A DNA stretch of 64,000 nt. It comes from Riptortus pedestris. Taxonomy: Eukaryota > Arthropoda > Insecta > Hemiptera > Alydidae. The notes below the pieces were generated by a model. The model made no database searches and had not been told where the DNA came from. It saw only the letters and a list, made by a program, of their open reading frames with translations. Positions 26,067 through 37,390 of the stretch are shown in pieces (position 1 is the first letter of the stretch; each line of letters starts with the position of its first letter). A program made the position numbers and the translations under genes. Location: positions 94,162,501 to 94,226,500 of the forward strand of contig CM032231.1 in assembly GCA_019009955.1 (NCBI GenBank), read 5' to 3'.

Positions 26067-26610
26067 AAAAAGTCCGTCCCGCAGGGGCTGCGTAAACTAA
26101 GCAGATTTCACACGCGAAGGTTCACAATAGATAAATATACATACAGGTAACACTAGCGTGAATGCTCAGTAAATTTACAATACAAGTTAATAATCTCTAA
26201 AACGGAAAACGGCTGAATTTGAAAAAAAAACCAGGTCGGCCAGGCTCTTAGCGCTTCATAGATAGACCGACAATTAATGAAATATGTCTGAAAAACATAT
26301 TAATTTTATTGAAAACAATTTACTAAGGATGGTGCTGTAATTTGTAATGAATCAGTTTTATCTCAATCACTCAAATTTTAGTAATCCAAAAACAAAAGAA
26401 GGGGAGGGGGGTCAACAGAACTTATTTGCATATATCTCATAAAGTAAAAGTTCAATGAAAACAATATTTGATATTTAGGCTTCGAAAAATGTGGTTTATA
26501 ATATAACTGAGTATTGTTTATGTAACACATGTGGGGGTTTACTGAAGGCTGAAATCTGAAAAATGCAAATATCTCGGTTAATATTCAAGATAGAAAATAA
26601 ATGTATATAC
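26067..26610 (-). mobile_element. HINE-like element, 5' part missing
   Basis: The hairpin end is at the left (CCGCAGGGGCTGCG complement), followed by a long family body on the minus strand to 'agaaaataaatgtatata'. It breaks off before the microsatellite and 5' palindrome. Confidence 0.75.
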
Positions 26611-27124
26611 TTATCGTTTTGTTGACTCGACTTGATTAATAACTAACTTGACTAAGTTAAGTATAATTCTTTATTTGAAAAAGCATCAAAGACAATGGAA
26701 AAAGGCACAATCTGGATCTATATATTAAAAAACAAAACCTTGGCTTGTTCCTCAGAGCTAAGGCAGCAAATGATAAGGTCTGATAAGGAATATTAAATCG
26801 AAATATATACAAAAACGAAGGATAACACCTGTAACCTTTAATCTTTAAGATAAGCTAGTAAGGAAAACATTTCATTTATTCAACGTTCACAATTTCCCTT
26901 CAAGATACAAATATACTGTTATAACAAAAATTACAAAACAAGAATATACAATTATAACTCTGAGGACATAATAAATATTAACATCCTATGTATATCCATA
27001 ATTACTCGCTTCAAATTTTCGATGAAATGCGTTGTGTATTATAAAATTCTGTTATTTGACTCGAATAGGAGTAAATATTGAATCATCTCAATTCAACTCC
27101 TTCTGGTCCAATTTCAGCCAGCTT
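26611..27124. other. no gene recognised
   Basis: AT-rich, with no supported feature. Confidence 0.4.
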
Positions 27125-27187
27125 ACTAATTTCCTCAAATGTGCATCGGATCCTGCACATCAGAAAAATATGATCCGTTCAAAACTA

Positions 27188-27242
<55 letters not shown>

Positions 27243-28344
27243 GTTAACGATCTGTCAAACTCCATATTTAAACGGGTTATGTAAAAATAAAGATCTAATT
27301 CGTTAATGGCTGAAATTGGACGATTAGGAAAATCTAAATATATCTGTTATTATGCGTCGGATTGAAACAATGAAAAGAATCAATCTTATTGCAAATTATA
27401 GTTTCAATAAATATTATCATGTAAGTTCACGTAGGCTTCCACGGTCGTCAAATGTATGTACAAAAACTTCTTCCGGGTTGGACTGTGTCTTAATTTTTAT
27501 CGTTGCTGAGCTTTCGCACATCGTGTGATGGCTTCTTCAGGGCTGAGAGCATCTTGTAATCCTGTTGGTTTTATACCTGCCGTGGTCCGGGTCTCGATCG
27601 GAGCCTGCCTTCCCATTGGTTGATTCTACTCAGCCCTGAAGAAGCCATCACACGATGTGCGAAAGCTCGGCAACGATGAAAATTAAGACACGGTCCAACC
27701 CGGAAGAAGTTTTTGTACATATATTATCATATACGTTTTTTCACATCTATTTTGATTATTAAAGGAGATATTTGCACTTTTTAGTTTTCATCCTTCAGGA
27801 AATCCTCACTCCTACCCATGTCATATAGCAACAATAGGTTGCTATATCTTGACCACATTATTCAACGCTTAAATAACAAATAAATATTGTCATCATTGAA
27901 CCTTTAATGAGTGTGACGCATGCAAATATTTGTGATGACATCATCAATTATGATCTTCTTGTCTTGGCTAGGAAACGTTTATTTGAACCATACCAAACTA
28001 AATATTTAACCGTTTATGTCAACTCTAATGTTTATATGCGTTAATCGCTGAAATCGGAGCAGGAATAGTGGGGGGGGGGCGGTTCAAAATATCACCTTTC
28101 AAGTCAGTCGGATGGCATTAATTGTTGTAGGAGCTCTACAATTGTTTTACTATACATTTATTCATAACTCATGTATGAAGAGAGTTATTCATATTTCACT
28201 GTTTCTGCTTTGTGTAAGCAAAAAATACTATTCGTCGTATTTTCATTTAGAAATGGAGGATATTCTGTGAGATGACATTACTAGCGTGTCATACCAGCAC
28301 GGGGGAGATCTGTTTAGTTTACGCAGTCCCTTCATGGCGGACTT
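27125..28344 (+). mobile_element. HINE-like long-form element containing a fold-back insertion
   Basis: The 5' terminal palindrome is lost but the 'catcggatcctgcacatcag' block and AT array (27189-27240) are present. The body is interrupted at 27421-27720 by a 300-bp fold-back element and then resumes in frame with the family consensus. It ends in 'gagatctgtttagtttac', a hairpin ACGCAGTCCCTTCAT variant and GGCGGACTT. Confidence 0.75.
27421..27720. mobile_element. 300-bp fold-back element with hammerhead-like arms
   Basis: The arms 27456-27550 and 27625-27720 are near-perfect inverted repeats (about 90 bp), from 'aaacttcttccgggttgga' to 'cttcttcagggctgag'. The insertion is bounded by perfect 10-bp direct repeats ATATTATCAT (27411-27420 and 27721-27730). 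Each arm, read outward, holds CCTGAAGAAGCC ... GTGCGAAAGC, close to the CTGATGA and GAAA boxes of a hammerhead ribozyme. It encodes nothing. Penelope-like retroelements are the likeliest relatives (inference). Confidence 0.7.
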
Positions 28345-28392
28345 ATTAATTTTTAGAACGGTGACTATTGAGTATGGCGACAATAAAAAAAA

Positions 28393-28585
28393 AAGTCCGT
28401 CATGCAGGGGCTGCGAAAACTAAGCAGATTTCGTGATGTTTAAAAATAGATAAATCTACATACTGGTAACACAATAGCATCGTCAACATCAAGTGAATAA
28501 ATACAAACGATAATAATAAACCTCCAGACGGGAAGCACTTGAAACGTAAACAAACAGTTGTGCCAACTTCTCACTGGAAAGAAAA
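28393..28585 (-). mobile_element. HINE-like element, left part of a split copy
   Basis: Hairpin end at the left (ATGCAGGGGCTGCG complement), running to 'ctcactggaaagaaaa'. There a second minus-strand copy is inserted; the element resumes at 28963. Confidence 0.8.
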
Positions 28586-28774
28586 AAGTCCGTCACGCAG
28601 GGGCTGCGTAAACTAAGCAGATTTCCCATGTGAAGTTTTACAATAGAGAAATCTCCATACGAGAGACGAACAGTTACGGCAAAGGGCCGAACTAGCTTTT
28701 AGCGGGAACTTAGTCCCCCCTCGTCCGTTAAATTTAATAAAAATGCAAATATCTCGGTTAATATTCAAGATACT

Positions 28775-28838
<64 letters not shown>

Positions 28839-28962
28839 TTTTGAACGGACCTCATTTTCGTCATCTACTAGGTAGGATCGATGGACATTTGAAGAAAAAT
28901 TTCGAAAATTCCGTCATGAGTACAACCTCAATAGCTGATTTCCCTTAAGGGAAATCTGCTAA
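28586..28962 (-). mobile_element. HINE-like element, complete short form, nested
   Basis: A 377-bp intact copy with AAGTCCGTCACGCAGGGGCT at the left, an AT array at 28777-28834, and the perfect palindrome GATTTCCCTTAAGGGAAATC with terminal TGCTAA at the right. A GC-richer cargo (28650-28730) replaces most of the body. It sits in an A-run of an older minus-strand copy, and removing it restores 'gaaagaaaacaattac' of the host consensus. Confidence 0.88.
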
Positions 28963-29564
28963 AACAATTACGGAAATATATCAGAATATAACATATTAAT
29001 TTTATTGAAAACTATTTACTATATCTAGTACTGTAATTAATAATGGATCAGAATAACTTTTATCTCGATCTATCAAATTTTAGTAGTCCAAGAACTTAAG
29101 AATAGGGGGGGGGGTGCCACGATCACATATTTGCATTTATCTCGTATAATAAAGGTCTCTTGAAAACAATTTATGCTAATTAAGCTTCGAATAATGTGGT
29201 TTATTACATAACAGAGTATTTTTTCTGTAACATGAGTAAAATTGTGGGTTTTCTGAAGGCTGAAAACTGAAAAATGCAAATATCTCGGTTAATATTCAAG
29301 ATAGAGAATAAATGTATATAACAATATTTATAGTACATTTAATTTTTAATAAGATAGGTTCTAAACAATGTTTGGATCCGACGTATGGTAACGGAGATAT
29401 TTCGAATTTTCGAAAATCCCCTCTCCCACAGGTCCGATTTAAGCCATTAATGAACTTGATCTGTCTTTTTACATAAACGTTTTAATATCGAGTTTGGTAA
29501 CGATCGAACAAAAATTATGACAGCTAGGGCATTAACATACATATTTATATGAGTAATCTGCTAA
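28963..29564 (-). mobile_element. HINE-like element, right part of the split copy
   Basis: Continues the copy begun at 28393 through the poly-G block (29105-29114), the 'atatctcggttaatattc' block and the 'cgagtttggtaacg' block to a reduced end GAGTAATCTGCTAA. The microsatellite has been lost. Confidence 0.8.
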
Positions 29565-29894
29565 TAGAACACATAGGCTGTCAAAATAGTTTATTTGTAG
29601 GTTTCCATTCTGATTTCCAAGTTTAGAATTTAATGGAGACAATGGCTGTGACTGGATTCCGACAAGTGTTATCTATAATGGCATAGATAGGCCCCACAAG
29701 CCAGCGAGGTTTATGACCTAGGATCAGAACTAGACCTCACTCCGGCCTTATCATTCTTATAGTGCTTTGGAATAGTAACCACACAATATAAACAAACCCA
29801 CACATCTGGGGCTATTAGTCCCAAAGCTTCACCATGTCGTCAACATCCCCACGTTCTCATCATTTATTTCGTTCCAGGGCCTGAGAACCCTTTT
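29565..29894. other. no gene recognised
   Basis: Moderately AT-rich unique-looking sequence. Confidence 0.4.
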
Positions 29895-29995
29895 TTTTAA
29901 GGGCCAAGGTATTGATGCAGTACTCATGGCATGATTTTCTAAGAATTACTTCAAATGCCCATCGACCCACCACGGAGATGATAATGAGGTCCTTT

Positions 29996-30048
<53 letters not shown>
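29895..30048 (+). mobile_element. HINE-like 5' end fragment with (AT)n
   Basis: Degenerate 5' block ('gatgcagtactcatggca', 'cccatcgaccca', 'gatgataatgaggtcc') followed by an AT array (29999-30048), after which family sequence stops. Confidence 0.65.
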
Positions 30049-30051
<3 letters not shown>

Positions 30052-30730
30052 AACGTGCACAATTTCTAGAGCTGTGGCACTAAGTGATAAAGGCATAACA
30101 GGGTTGGCGGGGATATACGTAATGTTTTAAAATAGTCTATATATTTAAGAAGTCGCAGTTGGGAGTGCTTGATATTTAAACGATTCTCTTAACGACTTAT
30201 ACGATATTTTTTTTCCGGCTAGATTACCTGAAATATTAGGCGTTGAGGTTACTATTGATATGAAGGTTATGAAGTGGGGACAGACAAGGCGCCTTCAAAG
30301 CAACCAGTGATATTTATGCATGAGACCATGCTCTCTGAATATTCAAAGGTGCACAGGGAATGCAAGAGACTACCAGGCCACGGACACACATTACTATAAG
30401 TATGTTCTGATTATTAATGGTACTCATAACACAAAGAAAGATTTTCCAACTCCACTATAAGTATGCTATGGTTGTGAAAATGCACTTTAATCCCACCCTT
30501 GACGGCGTACTTTTAAAAATGGCAACCGCGGCCATTTTGTTTTTCTAACTTTATCTTTTTTAACACACTTAATTTGTTGGATCCTTAGACTGTGGAGGAT
30601 AGACTTTAGTGACCGTATTCAGAAATGTCCAAAACACGTCATCGGTCATTTATACCAAGGGTGGGGACATTAATTTTAACTTTATATTTTTTAACACACT
30701 TAATTTGATGGATCATTAAAGTGGAAATGA
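30049..30730. other. unique stretch with local duplications
   Basis: No gene. 'aacacacttaattt(g)' blocks recur at about 30560 and 30695. The segment around 30468-30515 is an imperfect inverted partner of 31015-31060, suggesting a small fold-back element split by the SINE. Confidence 0.4.
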
Positions 30731-30942
30731 GGGGCTCAGGTTGGCCGTGCGGGTTAAGGCGTTGGTCTTAATCTTGCGTGGTAGACCTGGAGTCCCGCCC
30801 TGGGTCGTACAAATTTATTTGGTGACGGATTCATTAAATAAAGTCCTTAGGCCCACCCTGACTAGAAAAGGGTGGTAACCTGTAGATAACCCGACCCGAT
30901 TAGCCATAGTAGCATAAAGTGGACGTAAATAATAATAAACAA
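30731..30942 (+). repeat. tRNA-derived SINE with 14-bp target duplication
   Basis: Head GGGCTCAGGTTGGCCGTGCG, an A-box region reading TGGCCGTGCGGGTTAAGGCG (tRNA-Leu/Ser-like), a B-box variant 'gagtcccgccc', the conserved body ('aaaagggtggtaacctgtag') and an 'aataataataaac' tail. Perfect 14-bp direct repeats TAAAGTGGAAATGA flank it (30717-30730 and 30943-30956). Confidence 0.88.
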
Positions 30943-31087
30943 TAAAGTGGAAATGAAATGAATGCGTAAGCACTTTGGAAATCCGAAGACACGTTACTAA
31001 AAAAAAACTCGATGGCGTACGGTGACAACAAGGGTGGAATTAAACTGCATTTCACCCTGCTCTGGTTATTAACGGTACTCTACTGAT

Positions 31088-32280
31088 AATCCAAAATATC
31101 TCCAATGTTACTCGTCAGATCGAAAAGTTGTATAGAATCACTCTCATTGCAAATGTAATGTTCTGTAAATGTTGTTATGTATATGTTTCCTCTATATTGA
31201 ATATTAACCGAGATATTTCCATTTTTTAGCTTTCTGCTATCAGTAAACCCCCACTCCTACTCATGTCATATTTACAATAAGCTGGTATGTCATAAACCAC
31301 TTCATTCCGAGGTTGAATACCAAATATGGTTTTCATTGAACTTTTACTCTGTGAGATTCATTCAAATACTTTCTGCGATGACGTGATCAACTAGAATTTT
31401 TGTTCTTTACTCAAACTGTTTATTTGATCTATACCACACACTATATTTATTATTGGTCGAAATCAGATCTGGAATAGTGGGGTTTTGAAGAGAGGATTGA
31501 AACTTAGAAACATCTCCGTATTATGAGTCAGATCATAAAATTCTATAAAACCAATCTTATTAAACTATTGATGTTCTACAATTTTCATTTTATGCATTTT
31601 CTGTGATTTTTCGTTTTTTACTCGAAAATGTTTATCTGATCTATACCATACTCAATATTTAGCCATTTTAGCCAACAGTATAGATCACAATTGTTATTGG
31701 CAGAAATCGAACCTGGAATAGTGAGAGTCTAGAGGGGGAATTCGAAAATTCAAAATATCTCCGTTATTATGAATCGGATCTTAAAATGTTATAGGTCCGA
31801 TCTTTTTGAACAATGCGTTTTGTACAAATGCATATGTTGACAATGAAGGAGGAAATTACGAAAATTATTAGTAAAAGTACCATTTTCAGCCATTCATTTC
31901 CTATTGGTCATCCACCAACTATGTTCACATATACTATTTTTATTTTTTTCACTTTTGTTATTTGTCATTGCTTTTTGGTATTTGTTATTGTTACTTGTCG
32001 TTAAGGTATTTGTTATTGTTACTTGTTGTTATCTCTTATCTATTTTACTTTTGTTATTTAACTTTGAACGATCTCTAACTTTTGAAAGTCATGATGTGAT
32101 GTCCATGAATAAATAAATAAAATAAAAATGCGTTTAGTTCGTTCTTTCTTATTGTCAGCTGTCAGTAAACCCCAAAACTACTCATTCAGAAGTGGCGAAT
32201 ACATGGTGAGATCAATTGTACTGCATACAAACTCCTGGGAAATGTTCTTAGTTTACACTGCCCCTACGTGACGAACTTTT
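31088..32280 (+). mobile_element. HINE-like long-form element with retroposon insertion
   Basis: The 5' part is missing. Two body modules follow one another (31088-31450 and 31440-31820). A 307-bp A-tailed retroposon is inserted at 31821. The 3' end has GGGAAATGTTCTTAGTTTAC, a hairpin-like CACTGCCCCTACGTG and GACGAACTTTT. Confidence 0.75.
31821..32127 (+). mobile_element. 307-bp A-tailed retroposon with 8-bp target duplication
   Basis: Bounded by perfect direct repeats ATGCGTTT (31813-31820 and 32128-32135) and ending in 'gaataaataaataaaataaa'. The host element's consensus resumes after it. Internal sequence has a repeated 'tatttgttattgttacttg' motif. It is probably a 5'-truncated LINE 3' end or a SINE; the family is not recognised. 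Confidence 0.65.
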
Positions 32281-32985
32281 TACAATATGGGTCGGACTAT
32301 GTACGAATCTTTTGGAATAGAATGCCAACGGCTGTCCATTTGTTCTTCATGGAATCTCTTTAAAAATGAATGAAAATAACTAACACTATCCGATGTATTA
32401 ATCCATTCCAATAGCTCCCAAGTGTGTTAACTTACACCAGTCAAGAAGCAAGGTAAAAAATATCTATCTTGCACGAAATAGAAAGTACACATTTATCAAA
32501 GACTGGACGAAAAAACTCAACGCAATCATGGGCAAATGAAGTGGTTTTGTAGTCTGCAAGGAAACGACAAAGGGCCAGCGCAAAATAACGAAAAAGGATA
32601 TTTATTTTGGACGATCTCCAAGACTGTCAGACCACCCTCCAAGCAACCAAATAATGCCGCATTCTGTAATCCTAAAATTCACTTTCTTTTTTTAAAATGT
32701 AAAACCGGTTTTATAGCCATTACTTAATCAAGTATAAGTATCCTCTTTTATATATTACATCTCTCGAGAAAAAAAAAAAGTCCTTAAATACGTTCATTAA
32801 AACCAAAAACAAATCTGCAATTCATATAAAGGAGTTTAAACATTTCTTTTCTTCCTAGCCGCATTATGCCCGAAATTTATTAATTTATTGATTTTTGAAT
32901 CTCCGAATTGGTACCAACGGTATTAATTTTTGAAATAAAAATTTTAAAAAATTCATAAAAATAAAAATTCAATTTACATTATTTT
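32281..32985. other. no gene recognised
   Basis: AT-rich; a 63-codon frame at 32536-32727 has no motif. Confidence 0.4.
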
Positions 32986-33670
32986 CTTCTTTGGCTGAAA
33001 TTGGAACAATGAGAGCGGGGGTTTAGAGGAGGGGTTTCGAAATATCTCCGTTACTATACGTTGAATCGAAAAATTGTATGAAGCCAATTTTTTTTCAAAT
33101 AAATCTACTGTAAATATTGTTATATACATTTATTCTCCATCTTGAATATTAATCCAGATATATTCATTTTTCTGTTTTCTGCCTTCAGTATACCCCCACT
33201 TCTACTCATGTTACATAAAGTATACTCTGTTATATAATAGGCCACTTTATTCGAAGCTCAAATACCAAATATTGTTTTCAAGAGACCTTTATTATACGTG
33301 ATACATGCAAGAAGGTTCTGGTGACCCCCCACCCCCATCTTAAGTTCTTGGACTATTAAAATTTAATTAATTGAGATAAAAATTATTCCGATTCATTATA
33401 AATTACAGTGCTAGATATAGTAAATAGTTCTCAATAAAATTAATGTTATATTCTGATATCTTCCAGAAATTGATTTTTTTCCAGTAAGAGGTTGGCAGAC
33501 CTGTTATTTACATTTTAGACTCTTCTAGTTGGGGGGTTTCTTAATATAGTTTGTATTTATTCACTTAATATTGACGGTGCTGTTGTGTTACCAGTATGTA
33601 GATTTATCTATTCTTAAACCTCAAGAGGAAAATCTGCTTAGTTTACGCAGCCCCTGCGTGACGGGCTTTT
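32986..33670 (+). mobile_element. HINE-like element, 5' end missing
   Basis: Starts in the 'tggctgaaattgga' block and ends in AAATCTGCTTAGTTTACGCA, the intact hairpin ACGCAGCCCCTGCGT and GACGGGCTTTTT. It is immediately followed by the 3' part of another copy. Confidence 0.78.
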
Positions 33671-33777
33671 TGAAACATAGAAATAAGGAATATCACGTGA
33701 TATGACATCAAAAATGCGCTATACGAGCACATGGGAAATCTCATTAGTTTACGCACCACATACGTGAAGGACTTTTT
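33671..33777 (+). mobile_element. HINE-like 3' fragment of a second copy
   Basis: 'acatagaaataaggaatat' through 'acatgggaaatctcattag', a decayed hairpin and GAAGGACTTTTT. It abuts the end of the preceding copy, which suggests that copy inserted into a T-run of this one. Confidence 0.65.
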
Positions 33778-33886
33778 GATCTTCTAGGATCGATGGTCAT
33801 TTGAAGTTTTTCGTAAACTAATAAAGTTTTCGAAAATTATTTTCGTCGTGAACACAACCTTAATCCTCTAAAGTAACATCTGCTAA
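33778..33886 (-). mobile_element. HINE-like 5' end fragment
   Basis: Minus-strand 5' block ('ctaggatcgatggtcatttg') with a decayed palindrome and terminal 'acatctgctaa'. Confidence 0.6.
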
Positions 33887-34379
33887 CATAGAAGCAAGGA
33901 AATAGCAATAGTCTTAATATTGGTCATTATATTTTTAGGATCTTGATTCAGCCACATGTCTTCCTGATCCAAACAAAGCGCAATAAGAGATAGAATTTCA
34001 AACTCTTTCAATGACAAGTTGAAAGGAGAGAAAAAAAAAAGTAGTGACCATGCAGCTGAGTGTTAAGGCATTGTGCTGCGTGGTAATGTTACTCTTCTAT
34101 TACCCCCAAGGGAAGACGATCACCAGCTGAGACCGACACAATACTAGCCTGGCCAAGAGTAACCTGACTTAGATCAGCTCCTGTTGCAGCCATCCTACTG
34201 GCCTACAATCAGTCGTGACTGACCAACATTATACAGTCGTTACACCCCTCATTACTGTCTGCCCAACCACACCCTCGATTCGTTGCAGATCCCGAACGGG
34301 CCTTCGAGATACACAATCTCCTATAATAGTTTCCTTAAAACTGATAGTCGTAGGAAATTTTAGCAAATTTTCCTTACCT
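33887..34379. other. no gene; possible tRNA-like SINE relic
   Basis: Around 34045-34120 the sequence 'gaccatgcagctgagtgtta' plus 'aaggcattgtgctg' resembles an A-box-bearing tRNA-like head, but no clear B-box follows. Confidence 0.3.
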
Positions 34380-34484
34380 GACCCCCGAACTTGACCATTA
34401 GTTTTACATAAAGTGATTATATATCGAGTTTGGTAACGATTAAACGAAAATTACAATCGCTAGACCGGTATCAGACAAATACCA

Positions 34485-34550
<66 letters not shown>

Positions 34551-34944
34551 CCGTTACCGGTCTAGCGGGCACAATTTTGGTAATGGCATTTAATTTGATG
34601 TTTGCGATACTTCATATTAACTGTTTCAGTCAACACTAAAGATCAAATTTGTTATTGACAGAATTGGATATTGGATAGGGGGGGGGGTTCGAGAGGGGAA
34701 TTCGAAAATTCAAATTTCTGCGTTATTATTAGCCGGATCGAATAATTATTGTAGATCTAATCTTTCTAAAATATTTGTGCTCTACAATTGTTGGGCTATG
34801 CATTCTTTCGTAAGACAAATATTATTTTAGTAATTTGTACTTCCAGTTTTTGAGTCAGTATATGTGGTGAGATAAGATCACTAGTGTGCTATACAAGCAA
34901 GTGGAAAAACTTCTTAGTTTACTCAGTTCCTGCGTGAAGGACTC
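34380..34944. mobile_element. head-to-head HINE-like pair around an (AT)n array
   Basis: From 34380 to 34490 the family reads on the minus strand, and from 34547 to 34944 on the plus strand, with (AT)n between (34492-34546). The blocks flanking the array are inverted copies of each other (both contain 'accggtctagcg' or its complement). The plus part ends in a decayed 3' end, TTTACTCAGTTCCTGCGTGA then AGGACTC. Confidence 0.75.
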
Positions 34945-35073
34945 TTGGCAGATTACCCTCAAGGGAAATCATCTATTGAGGCTGTACTTATGACGCGATT
35001 TTCGAAATATTTCTTCATATGTCCATCGATTCTACCTAGCAGATGACGAAAATGAGGTCCGTTCAAAATCTGT

Positions 35074-35105
<32 letters not shown>

Positions 35106-35526
35106 TCAAGTACATTCATGCCTGAACCCCGACCAGTGGGAGGGGGGGGACCAGCGGGGGAGGGGGTTTAGAAGGGAGGAATTTCGAAAAATCTTAATAT
35201 CTCCGTTATTATGCTTCGGATCGAAAAATTGAATAGAGCCAATTTTATTGCAAATGTGATGTTCTATAAATGTTATTATAAGATGTTTTTTTTTCTATAT
35301 TGAATATTAGCCGAGATATTTCCATATTTTAGTTTTCGGCCTTCAGGAAATCCCCACTTTAGCTCATGTCATATTAATAATAAAATGTCATGTAATGAGG
35401 CACATTATTTGAAGAATAAATACCGAATATCGTTTTCATCGAACTTTTAATTTTTGAGATATATGCAAATAAGTGGCACACGTGGGAAATCTGCTTAGTT
35501 TACTCAGCCCCATGCGTGATGGACTT
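34945..35526 (+). mobile_element. HINE-like element, complete, abutting the previous copy
   Basis: The 5' end TTGGCAGATTACCCTCAAGG directly follows the 3' end of the upstream copy. It has a short AT array (35072-35103), the body, and a 3' end GTGGGAAATCTGCTTAGTTT with hairpin CTCAGCCCCATGCG and GATGGACTT. Confidence 0.8.
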
Positions 35527-35734
35527 GAGGTACGTAAGACAGTGACTGTTTTCCATAATAATAAAGAGACTATTTTACGCGAAACTAGTAGAGAAATAAA
35601 AATGATTTGAATAATCATTTAAAATTTTCATTTTTTGTCGACCTTCAGCCGTTGACAAATTAAGTATAGTTAAATAGGTCATATTTTCACAAAGAAATTT
35701 TCATTTGATCCCTTCCTGACAAACGTAAAGTGGA

Positions 35735-36067
35735 CTTGGATTAATGGCTGAAATCGGACCAGTGGGACGGGGAGTTCAGCGAGGGAGTCTCGAACATTTC
35801 AAATATCTCTGTTATTATACGTCGGATTGAAACATTGTATAGAACCAAGCTTATTGCAAATTAAATATAATATAAATACTTTTATATAAATGTTCTCTCT
35901 ATCTTCAATATTAACCACGATATTTGAATGTTTTAGTTTTTAGCCTTCTGTAAACCCCCACTCCTACTCATGTTAGAACAGCGATACGCTGGTATATAAT
36001 GAAAGAGTTTATTTTAGTTTAAATACCAAATATTGTTTTCAAGAGATCTTTATTATGTGAGATAAAT
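35735..36067 (+). mobile_element. HINE-like internal fragment
   Basis: Contains 'tggctgaaatcggaccagtg', the 'cgtcggattgaaacattgta' block and 'cagtaaaccccc'-type blocks, with both ends missing. Confidence 0.7.
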
Positions 36068-36604
36068 TCCTTGTTTGGTTGTGATCTTTAAAAAACAGTT
36101 TTATGCTTCAAAAAGGCGTTTCTAGGTTTAGAAATGTATTTCTCCGTGCTCTGGTCAATATTTAATATTTTCTTGAGTGAAATGAATACAAGGAAGTGAA
36201 GGCATCCAGCATTTGGTTTGGTAAATAGTTCTTTTTACAATTCAATGCTCCCTTTTTACAACCTCAACTCATATTTCGTGTATGAATGCATCAACGAGAA
36301 TGGGTTGTTTTGTATTCCAGTTGCGTGTCGAACAACATTTCAACAATATTTCTTCTAATAACTTACATGTAACGAGACGGTTACTCGCACTGTCGTAGCG
36401 TTCGTGAACCATTACCGATATTAAAAGGTAATAATCTCTGTCCCTAGTTTAATAGTTACAGTTTTCCATAAATGAAATAACCTTTTTCCTCTATTAGATA
36501 TACAGCGGAAGTGGTATGTATATAAAATGGTATGGATAGCAACTCAGTTCAGTCAGACTTCTTATAGTCATGCAATCAAAACTTGTAACCTTCTGGTACA
36601 CTAG
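36068..36604. other. no gene recognised
   Basis: AT-rich unique-looking sequence. Confidence 0.4.
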
Positions 36605-37390
36605 ACAGTCCGCTTAGGGGCTGCGTAATCTAAGCAGATTTCCCACTCGTTGGTATAACACACTTGTGATCTCACCTCATCACCAATTCTCTATTTCTAT
36701 GTAAAAAGCCGATAAGTAAAAAAGGTGGGAGAGTTGGGGAGGGGCTTACTGAAGGTGGAATACAAACGAATACGAATAACTCGCTTAATACTTGAATTAA
36801 GAAAAAATGCAAAGAACCACATATGTAGATCATTAATAATTTTACAAGATTGGTCCTGTAACATTTTACGATTCGAATCATAATAACGCATATATTTGTG
36901 AAATTTCGATTCCCCTCCCCTCTTAACCCCCACTATTCGAGGTCCGATTCCAGCCAACAACATATATGATGTTAGGTCTTGACTGAAACAGTTAATTATG
37001 GAGTATGGTGTAGATCAAATAAATATTTTCGAGAAAAGAACGTAAGGTCTTAATTGACGCTATCACACAACGACTTTGCAACGATTTTTCTTGCATAATA
37101 ATGAACTATAGAAAACAGTATTGCGTGTTTAAATTTATAAAACGGTTCATGATATAACAGAGTATTGTTTATTTGACATGAGTAGGAGTGGGCTTATACG
37201 AAAGGCTGAAAACTAATAAATGCACATATCTCGGATAATGTTGAAGATAAAGAATAAATAAATATAACAACACTTACAGGAAAGTTAATAAGTAATAAGA
37301 TTGGTTATTTTCCGGAACACCAAACGTTTAAATATCCAGCTTGGTAATGATTAAACAAATATTGCTCGCTAGAGCGTTAACCAAAATATA
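36605..37390 (-). mobile_element. HINE-like long-form element, 5' end missing
   Basis: Left end AGTCCGCTTAGGGGCTGCG (mutated hairpin), then two body modules on the minus strand, ending near 'gctcgctagagcgttaacc'. The microsatellite and palindrome are absent. Confidence 0.75.

Noticed and set aside
22459..30942. tRNA genes
   Set aside because: The A-box and B-box like motifs belong to SINE heads with target duplications and no complete cloverleaf.
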